Below are positions 55,351 through 64,000 of a stretch of 64,000 nucleotides of DNA, piece by piece. Source of the DNA: Lepidurus packardi. Taxonomy: Eukaryota; Arthropoda; Branchiopoda; Notostraca; Triopsidae. The position numbers were made by a program, and so were the translations under genes. The number at the start of each line of letters is the position of its first letter. Positions within the stretch are counted from its first letter, which is position 1. The stretch lies in NCBI GenBank assembly GCA_023053545.1, contig JAKZAN010000059.1, positions 186,001 to 250,000 of the forward strand. Direction: 5' to 3'. Below the pieces are notes generated by a model. That model was not told where the DNA came from and made no database searches. It worked only from the letters and a program-made list of their open reading frames with translations.

Positions 55351-56802
55351 ACTGAAATAATTCCTTACGGACTGAATTAGTTCCTTACGGACTGAATTAA
55401 TTCCTTACGGACTGAATTAATTCCTTACGGACTGAATTTATTCCTTACGGACTTAATTAATTCCTTACAGAGTGAATTAATTCCTTACGGACTGAATTAT
55501 TTCCTTACGGACTGAATTGATTCCTTACGGACTGAATTAATACCTTACGGACTGAATTAATTCCTTACGGACTGAATTAATTCCTTACGGACTGAATTAT
55601 TTCCTTACGGACTGAATTAATTCTTTAGGATTGATTGAATTCCTTTCTTATTGAATTAATTCCTTACGGACTGAATTAATTCCTTAATTAATTCCTTACG
55701 GACTGAATTAATTTCATACGGACTGAATTAATTTATTACGTACTGAACTTATTCCTTACGGACTGAGTTAATTCCTTACGGACTGAATTAATACCTTACG
55801 GACTGAATTAAATCCTTACGGACCGAATTAATTCCTTACGGACTGAATTAATTCCTTACGGACTTAATTAATTCCTTACGGACTGAATTAATTCCTTTCG
55901 GACTGAATTAATTCCTTACGGACTGAATTATTTCCTCACTGACTGAATTAATTCTTTAGGATTGATTGAATTCCTTTCTTACTGAATTAATTCCTTACGG
56001 ACTGAATGAATTCCTTACGGACTGATTTAATTTCATACGGACTGAATTAATTCCTTACGGACTTAATTAATTCCTTACGGACTGAATTATTACATTACGG
56101 ACTGAATTAATTCCTTACGGACAGAATTAATTCCTTACGGACTGAATTAATTCCTTACGGACTGAATTAATTCCTTACGGACTGAATTATTTCCTTACGG
56201 ACTGAATTAATTCTTTAGGATTGATTGAATTCCTTTCTTACTGAATTAATTCCTTACGGAGTGAATTAATTCCTTACGGTCTGAATTAATTCCTTACGGA
56301 TTTAATTAATTCCTTACGGACTGAATTAATTCCTTACGGACTGAATTAATTCCTTACGGACTGAATTAATTCCTTACGGACTGAAATAATTCCTTTCGGG
56401 CTGAATTAATTCCTTAAGGACTGAATTATTTCCTTACGGACTGCATTAGTTCTTTAGGATTGATTGAATTCCGTTCTTACTGAATTAATTCCTTACGGAC
56501 TGAATTAATTCCTTAATTAATTCCTTACGGACTGAATTAATTTCATACGGACTGAATTAATTCATTACGGACTTAATTAATCCATTACGGACTTAATTAA
56601 TTCCTTACGTACTGAACTTATTCCTTACGGACTGAATTAATTCCTTACGGACTGAATTAATTCCTTACGGGCTGAATTAATACCTTACGGACTGAATTAA
56701 TTCCTTACGGACCAAATTAATTCCTTACGGACTGAATTAATTCCTTACGGACTAAATTAATTCCTTACGGACTGAATTAATTCATTATGGACTTAATGAA
56801 TT

Positions 56803-56830
56803 CCGTAAGGAATAAATGAATTAATTACGG
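56803..56830. repeat. Inversion scar, TTAATGAATT subtype
   Basis: Third scar of the 1,460-bp array and the last one in the window. Confidence 0.85.
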
Positions 56831-57181
56831 ACTGAAATAATTCCTTACGGACTGAATTAGTTCCTTACGGACTGAATTAATTCCTTACGGACTGAATTAA
56901 TTCCTTACGGACTGAATTAATTCCTTACGGACTTAATTAATTCCTTACAGAGTGAATTAATTCCTTACGGACTGAATTATTTCCTTACGGACTGAATTGA
57001 TTCCTTACGGACTGAATTAATACCTTACGGACTGAATTAATTCCTTACGGACTGAATTAATTCCTTACGGACTGAATTATTTCCTTACGGACTGAATTAA
57101 TTCTTTAGGATTGATTGAATTCCTTTCTTATTGAATTAATTCCTTACGGACTGAATTAATTCCTTAATTAATTCCTTACGG

Positions 57182-57916
57182 ACTGAACTTATTCCTTACG
57201 GACTGAGTTAATTCCTTACGGACTGAATTAATACCTTACGGACTGAATTAAATCCTTACGGACAGAATTAATTCCTTACGGACTGAATTAATTCCTTATG
57301 GATTTAATTAATTCCTTACGGACTGAATTATTTCCTTACGGACTGAATTAATTCTTTAGGATTGATTGATTTCCATTCTTACTGAATTAATTCCTTACGG
57401 ACTGAATTAATTCTTTAGGATTGATTGAATTCCATTCTTACTGAATTAATTCCTTACGGACTGAATTAATTCCTTACGGACTGAATTAATTTCATACGGA
57501 CTGGATTAATTCATTACGGACTTAATTAATCCATTACGGACTGAATTTATTCCTTACGTACTGAACTTATTCCTTACGGACTGAATTAATTCCTTACGGA
57601 CTGAATTAATTCCTTACGGACTGAATTAGTTCCTCACGGACTGAATTAATTCTTTAGGATTGATTGAATTCCTTTCTTACTGAATGAATTCCTTACGGAC
57701 TGAATGAATTCCTTACGGACTGAATGAATTCCTTACGGACTGATTTAATTTCATACGGACTGAATTAATACCTTACGGACTGAATTAAATCCTTACGGAC
57801 CGAATTATTTCCTCACTGACTGAATTAATTCTTTAGGATTGATTGAATTCCTTTCTTACTGAATTAATTCCTTACGGACTGAATGAATTCCTTACGGACT
57901 GATTTAATTTAATTCG
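57182..57916 (+). repeat. 0.73-kb dispersed block, copy 1 (partner 60,072-60,806)
   Basis: The block aligns at constant offset 2,890 (GATTTAATTA at 57,301 and 60,191; three GAATGAATTCC units; TTTCCTCACTG; and the rare GATTTAATTTAATTCGG at 57,901 and 60,791). The match stops within AATTCGG. Another derivative of its right-hand part ends the window at about 63,640-63,940. Confidence 0.8.
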
Positions 57917-58510
57917 GACTGAATTAATTCCTTACGGACTTAATTAATTCCTTACGGACTGAATTATTACATTACGGACTGAATTAATTCCTTACGGACA
58001 GAATTAATTCCTTACGGACTGAATTAATTCCTTACGGACTGAATTATTTCCTTACGGACTGAATTAATTCTTTAGGATTGATTGAATTCCTTTCTTACTG
58101 AATTAATTCCTTACGGAGTGAATTAATTCCTTACGGTCTGAATTAATTCCTTACGGATTTAATTAATTCCTTACGGACTGAATTAATTCCTTACGGACTG
58201 AATTATTATATTACGGACTGAATTAATTCCTTACGGACTGAAATAATTCCTTTCGGACTGAATTAATTCCTTAAGGACTGAATTATTTCCTTACGGACTG
58301 AATTAATTCTTTAGGATTGATTGAATTCCGTTCTTACTGAATTAATTCCTTACGGACTGAATTAATTCCTTAATTAATTCCTTACAGACTGAATTAATTT
58401 CATACGGACTGAATTAATTCATTACGGACTTAATTAATCCATTACGGACTTAATTAATTCCTTACGTACTGAACTTATTCCTTACGGACTGAATTAATTC
58501 CTTACGGACT

Positions 58511-59100
58511 GAATAAATTCCTTACGGGCTGAATTAATACCTTACGGACTGAATTAAATCCTTACGGACCAAATTAATTTCTTACGGACTGAATTAATTC
58601 CTTACGGACTAAATTAATTCCTTACGGACTGAATTAGTTCCTTACGGACTGAATTAATACCTTACGGACTGAATTAGTTCCTCACGGACTGAATTAATTC
58701 TTTAGGATTGATTGAATTACTTTCTTACTGAATTAATTCCTTACGGACTGAATGAATTCCCTACGGACTGAATTAATTTCATACGGACTGAACTTATTCC
58801 TTACGGACTGAATTAATTCCTTACGGACTGAATTAATTCCTTACGGACTGAAATATTACATTACGGACAGGATTAATTCCTTACGGACTTAATTAATTCC
58901 TTACGGACTGAATTAATTCCTTACGGACTGAATTATTTCCTTACGGACTGAATTAATTCTTTAGGATTGATTGATTTCCTTTCTTACTGAATTAATTCCT
59001 TACGGACTGAATTAATTCTTTAGGATTGATTGAATTCCATTCTTACTTAATTAATTCCTTACGTGCTTAATTAATTCCTTACGGTCTGAATTAATTCCGT
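58511..59100 (+). repeat. 0.6-kb dispersed block, copy 1 (partner 60,811-61,400)
   Basis: The block aligns at offset 2,300, from GAATAAATTCCTTACGGGCT through GACCAAATT, the TTAGTTCCTCACGG unit and the GATTGAATTACTTTC composite. Some internal monomers differ, for example a GAAATATTACATTACGG unit near 58,851. Confidence 0.7.
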
Positions 59101-60071
59101 ACGGATTTAATTAATTCCTCACGGACTGAATTAATTCTTTAGGATTGATTGAATTACTTTCTTACTGAATTAATTCCTTACGGACTGAATGAATTCCCTA
59201 CGGACTGAATTAATTTCATACGGACTGAACTTATTCCTTACGGACTGAATTAATTCCTTACGGACTGAATTAATTCCTTACGGACTGAATTATTACATTA
59301 CGGACTTAATTAATTCCTTACGGACTGAATTATTTCCTTACGGACTGAATTAATTCTTTAGGATTGATTGACTTCCTTTCTTACTGAATTAATTCCTTAC
59401 GGACTGAATTAATTCTTTAGGATTGATTGAATTCCATTCTTACTTAATTAATTCCTTACGTTCTTAATTAATTCCTTACGGTCTGAATTAATTTCGTACG
59501 GATTTAATTAATTCCTTACGGACTGAATTAATTCCTTACGGACTGACTTAATTCCTTACGGACTGAATTAATTCCTTACGGACTGAATTATTTCCTTACG
59601 GACTGAATTAATTCCTTACGGACTGAATTAATACCTTACGGACTGAATTAATTCCTTACGGACTGAATTAATTCCTTACGGACTGAATTATTTCCTTACG
59701 GACTGAATTAATTCTTTAGGATTGATTGAATTCCTTTCTTATTGAATTAATTCCTTACGGACTGAATTAATTCCTTACGGACTTAATTAATTCCTTACAG
59801 AGTGAATTAATTCCTTACGGACTGAATTATTTCCTTACGGACTGAATTGATTCCTTACGGACTGAATTAATACCTTACGGACTGAATTAATTCCTTACGG
59901 ACTGAATTAATTCCTTACGGACTGAATTATTTCCTTACGGACTGAATTAATTCTTTAGGATTGATTGAATTCCTTTCTTATTGAATTAATTCCTTACGGA
60001 CTGAATTAATTCCTTAATTAATTCCTTACGGACTGAATTAATTTCATACGGACTGAATTAATTTATTACGT

Positions 60072-60806
60072 ACTGAACTTATTCCTTACGGACTGAGTTA
60101 ATTCCTTACGGACTGAATTAATACCTTACGGACTGAATTAAATCCTTACGGACAGAATTAATTCCTTACGGACTGAATTAATTCCTTATGGATTTAATTA
60201 ATTCCTTACGGACTGAATTATTTCCTTACGGACTGAATTAATTCTTTAGGATTGATTGATTTCCATTCTTACTGAATTAATTCCTTACGGACTGAATTAA
60301 TTCTTTAGGATTGATTGAATTCCATTCTTACTGAATTAATTCCTTACGGACTGAATTAATTCCTTACGGACTGAATTAATTTCATACGGACTGGATTAAT
60401 TCATTACGGACTTAATTAATCCATTACGGACTGAATTTATTCCTTACGTACTGAACTTATTCCTTACGGACTGAATTAATTCCTTACGGACTGAATTAAT
60501 TCCTTACGGACTGAATTAGTTCCTCACGGACTGAATTAATTCTTTAGGATTGATTGAATTCCTTTCTTACTGAATGAATTCCTTACGGACTGAATGAATT
60601 CCTTACGGACTGAATGAATTCCTTACGGACTGATTTAATTTCATACGGACTGAATTAATACCTTACGGACTGAATTAAATCCTTACGGACCGAATTATTT
60701 CCTCACTGACTGAATTAATTCTTTAGGATTGATTGAATTCCTTTCTTACTGAATTAATTCCTTACGGACTGAATGAATTCCTTACGGACTGATTTAATTT
60801 AATTCG
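60072..60806 (+). repeat. 0.73-kb dispersed block, copy 2
   Basis: Partner of 57,182-57,916. At its right end it joins directly, within AATTCGG, to sequence that in the earlier copy lies about 590 bp further on. Confidence 0.8.
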
Positions 60807-63640
60807 GGCTGAATAAATTCCTTACGGGCTGAATTAATACCTTACGGACTGAATTAAATCCTTACGGACCAAATTAATTCCTTACGGACTGAATTAATTC
60901 CTTACGGACTAAATTAATTCCTTACGGACTGAATTAGTTCCATACGGACTGAATTAATACCTTACGGACTGAATTAGTTCCTCACGGACTGAATTAATTC
61001 TTTAGGATTGATTGAATTACTTTCTTACTGAATTAATTCCTTACGGACTGAATGAATTCCCTACGGACTGAATTAATTTCATACGGACTGAACTTATTCC
61101 TTACGGACTGAATTAATTCCTTACGGACTGAATTAATTCCTTACGGACTGAATTATTACATTACGGACAGGATTAATTCCTTACGGACTGAATTAATTCC
61201 TTACGGACTTAATTAATTCCTTACGGACTGAATTATTTCCTTACGGACTGAATTAATTCTTTAGGATTGATTGATTTCCTTTCTTACTGAATTAATTCCT
61301 TACGGACTGAATTAATTCTTTAGGATTGATTGAATTCCATTCTTACTTAATTAATTCCTTACGTGCTTAATTAATTCCTTACGGTCTGAATTAATTCCGT
61401 ACGGATTTAATTAATTCCTTACGGACTGAATTAATTCCTTACGGACTGAATTAATTATTTACGGACTGAATTAATTCCTTACGGACTGAATTAATTCCTT
61501 TCGGACTGAATTAATTTCATACGGACTGAATTAATTCATTACGGACTTAATTAATCCATTACGGACTGAAGTTATTCCTTACGGACTGAATTAATTAATT
61601 ACGGACTGAATTAATTCTTTAGGATTGATTGAATTCCTTTCTTACTGAATTAATTCCTTACGGACTGAATTAATTCCTTACGGTCTGAATTAATTCCTTA
61701 CGGATTTAATTAATTCCTTACGGACTGAATTAATTCCTTACGGACTGAATTAATTATTTACGGACTGAATTAATTCCTTACGGACTGAATTAATTCCTTT
61801 CGGACTGAATTAATTCCTTAAGGACTGAATTATTTCCTTACGGACTGAATTAATTCTTTAGGATTGATTGAATTCCGTTCTTACTGAATTAATTCCTTAC
61901 GGACTGAATTAATTCCTTAATTAATTCCTTACGGACTGAATTAATTTCATACGGACTGAATTAATTCATTACGGACTTAATTAAGCCATTACGGACTTAA
62001 TTAATTCCTAACGTACTGAACTTATTCCTTACGGACTGAGTTAATTCCTTACGGACTGAATTAATTCCTTACGGGCTGAATTAATACCTTACGGACTGAA
62101 TTAAATCCTTACGGACCAAATTAATTCCTTACGGACTGAATTAATTCCTTACGGACTAAATTAATTCCTTACGGACTGAATTAGTTCAATACGGACTGAA
62201 TTAATACCTTACGGACTGAATTAGTTCCTCACGGACTGAATTAATTCTTAAGGATTGATTGAATTACTTTCTTACTGAATTAATTCCTTACGGACTGAAT
62301 GAATTCCCTACGGACTGAATTAATTTCATACGGACTGAACTTATTCCTTACGGACTGAATTAATTCCTTACGGACTGAATTAATTCCTTACGGACTGAAT
62401 TATTACATTACGGACAGGATTAATTCCTTACGGACTGAATTAATTCCTTACGGACTTAATTAATTCCTTACGGACTGAATTATTTCCTTACGGACTGAAT
62501 TAATTCTTTAGGATTGATTGATTTCCTTTCTTACTGAATTAATTCCTTACGGACTGAATTAATTCTTTAGGATTGATTGAATTCCATTCTTACTTAATTA
62601 ATTCCTTACGTGCTTAATTAATTCCTTACGGTCTGAATTAATTCCGTACGGATTTAATTAATTCCTTACGGACTGAATTAATTCCTTACGGACTGAATTA
62701 ATTATTTACGGACTGAATTAATTCCTTACGGACTGAATTAATTCCTTTCGGACTGAATTAATTTCATACGGACTGAATTAATTCATTACGGACTTAATTA
62801 ATCCATTACGGACTGAAGTTATTCCTTACGGACTGAATTAATTAATTACGGACTGAATTAATTCTTTAGGATTGATTGAATTCCTTTCTTACTGAATTAA
62901 TTCCTTACGGACTGAATTAATTCCTTACGGTCTGAATTAATTCCTTACGGATTTAATTAATTCCTTACGGACTGAATTAATTCCTTACGGACTGAATTAA
63001 TTATTTACGGACTGAATTAATTCCTTACGGACTGAATTAATTCCTTTCGGACTGAATTAATTCCTTAAGGACTGAATTATTTCCTTACGGACTGAATTAA
63101 TTCTTTAGGATTGATTGAATTCCGTTCTTACTGAATTAATTCCTTACGGACTGAATTAATTCCTTAATTAATTCCTTACGGACTGAATTAATTTCATACG
63201 GACTGAATTAATTCATTACGGACTTAATTAAGCCATTACGGACTTAATTAATTCCTAACGTACTGAACTTATTCCTTACGGACTGAGTTAATTCCTTACG
63301 GACTGAATTAATTCCTTACGGGCTGAATTAATACCTTACGGACTGAATTAAATCCTTACGGACCAAATTAATTCCTTACGGACTGAATTAATTCCTTACG
63401 GACTAAATTAATTCCTTACGGACTGAATTAGTTCAATACGGACTGAATTAATACCTTACGGACTGAATTAGTTCCTCACGGACTGAATTAATTCTTAAGG
63501 ATTGATTGAATTACTTTCTTACTGAATTAATTCCTTACGGACTGAATGAATTCCCTACGGACTGAATTAATTTCATACGGACTGAACTTATTCCTTACGG
63601 ACTGAATTAATTCCTTACGGACTGAATTAATTCCTTACGG
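60806..63640 (+). repeat. Tandem array, 1,247-bp unit, about 2.3 copies
   Basis: Copies begin near 60,806, 62,053 and 63,300. Offset 1,247 holds for CTTACGGGCT (60,821 and 62,068), TTAGGATTGATTGATTTCC (61,261 and 62,508), GAAGTTATTCC (61,568 and 62,815) and TTAGTTCAATACGG (62,181 and 63,428). The unit is 63 monomers (1,260) minus five 19-bp units and one 12-bp unit, exactly 1,247. Copies 2 and 3 share TTCAATACGG where copy 1 has TTCCATACGG, so the third arose from the second. Confidence 0.85.
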
Positions 63641-64000
63641 ACTGAATTAGTTCCTCACGGACTGAATTAATTCTTTAGGATTGATTGAATTCCTTTCTTA
63701 CTGAATGAATTCCTTACGGACTGAATGAATTCCTTACGGACTGAATGAATTCCTTACGGACTGATTTAATTTCATACGGACTGAATTAATACCTTACGGA
63801 CTGAATTAAATCCTTACGGACCGAATTATTTCCTCACTGACTGAATTAATTCTTTAGGATTGATTGAATTCCTTTCTTACTGAATTAATTCCTTACGGAC
63901 TGAATGAATTCCTTACGGACTGATTTAATTTAATTCGGACTGAATAAATTCCTTACGGGCTGAATTAATACCTTACGGACTGAATTAAATCCTTACGGAC

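Larger units (their letters stand above)
53395..57180 (+). repeat. Tandem array, 1,460-bp unit, about 2.6 copies
   Basis: Markers recur at 1,460: TTTCCTCACT (54,471 and 55,931), ACGGAGTG (54,797 and 56,257) and the inversion scar (53,863 and 55,323; the third at 56,803 is 1,480 on, one monomer more). The unit is 74 monomers (1,480) minus four 19-bp and two 12-bp units, exactly 1,460. The first copy lacks some 60-80 bp near 53,665. This is the clearest kilobase-scale higher-order repeat in the window. Confidence 0.85.
1..64000 (+). repeat. 20-bp monomer satellite array filling the whole window
   Basis: The sequence is a head-to-tail tandem array of TTACGGACTGAATTAATTCC with no interruption by unique DNA. 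Each monomer holds a perfect 10-bp palindrome (GAATTAATTC), one CpG in the CGGAC part, and an AseI site (ATTAAT). Common variants change one or two bases: ACTGAACTTATTCC after TTACGT, AATACC, AAATCC, GACAG, GACTTAATT, TTATTTCC, and TTAGTTCC followed by TCACGG. Stops occur on both strands in every frame at intervals of 60 bases or less in canonical stretches, so no protein gene is possible there. Satellite arrays of this size are known from eukaryotic heterochromatin; the exact chromosomal location cannot be seen. Any transcription or function of the array is unknown. The monomer family was not recognised. Confidence 0.98.

Noticed and set aside
1-64000. Open reading frames within the repeat
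   Set aside because: The monomer carries stop codons on both strands and shifts frame every copy. Any slightly longer frame comes from chance variants and has no start context, codon bias or domain.
1-64000. CRISPR array
   Set aside because: Repeats are about 20 bp and directly adjacent, with no unique spacers, no leader and no cas genes.
1-64000. CENP-B box or a known centromere satellite
   Set aside because: I see no match to the 17-bp CENP-B box core in the monomer or its variants. A centromeric role is possible but not shown.
1-64000. Assembly collapse or artificial concatenation
   Set aside because: Duplications have many sizes, private indels and layered shared variants, as real satellite evolution would produce. 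Errors at individual junctions still cannot be excluded without reads.
1-64000. rRNA, tRNA or other structured RNA genes, promoters, terminators or a replication origin
   Set aside because: No stretch departs from the satellite pattern, and the palindromic GAATTAATTC is present in nearly every monomer, so it cannot mark a specific site.

Overview
The whole 64 kb window is one uninterrupted satellite DNA array. The basic monomer is 20 bp, TTACGGACTGAATTAATTCC (35% GC), written head to tail on the + strand about 3,200 times. I found no coding gene, RNA gene, transposon or other unique sequence. The array runs off both window ends. The canonical monomer carries TGA and TAA on the + strand and TAA twice on the - strand, and 20 is not a multiple of 3, so every frame is closed within about 60 bases. 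This points to eukaryotic constitutive heterochromatin (centromeric, pericentromeric or subtelomeric). I do not recognise the monomer and cannot name the species.

The array is organised at several levels. (1) 20-bp monomers with recurrent point variants. (2) Phase-shifting units: a 19-bp unit TTAGGATTGATTGAATTCC, usually followed by a 20-bp partner such as TTTCTTACTGAATTAATTCC, and a 12-bp unit TTAATTAATTCC that has lost 8 bp. (3) An ordered higher-order repeat of about 19-20 monomers, seen intact as 391 bp at 6,445-6,835 and 379 bp at 6,836-7,214. (4) Tandem segmental duplications with units of 340, 456, 460, 582, about 599-619, about 697-756, 842, 957, 970, 1,247, 1,460, 1,838 and 1,986 bp. 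(5) Dispersed copies of kilobase blocks 3-6 kb apart.

Left to right: 1-14.7 kb holds mixed HOR blocks, a 340-bp doublet, a 970-bp doublet and a block copied from 7.3-8.9 kb to 13.0-14.7 kb. At 14.7 and 17.0 kb lie two copies of a roughly 137-bp inverted segment, the only sizeable reverse-oriented sequence. From 18 to 29 kb lie 842-, 582- and 1,986-bp tandem duplications and a long repeat at 5.4 kb distance. From 29 to 45 kb lie 957-, 1,838-, 456- and about 600-bp duplications. From 45 to 64 kb lie 460-, about 756-, 1,460- and 1,247-bp duplications. A 28-nt hairpin-forming inversion scar occurs 16 times.

The main result is about how the array evolves. In nine of nine duplications that I worked through by hand, the unit length equals 20n minus 1 per 19-bp unit, minus 8 per 12-bp unit, minus any 1-bp deletions. 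The duplications therefore occurred in exact monomer register, as expected for unequal recombination. The inversion scars, an inversion-loss derivative and a shared fusion junction allow a relative history to be read. Boundaries of large repeats were read by eye and are good to about 10-40 bp.
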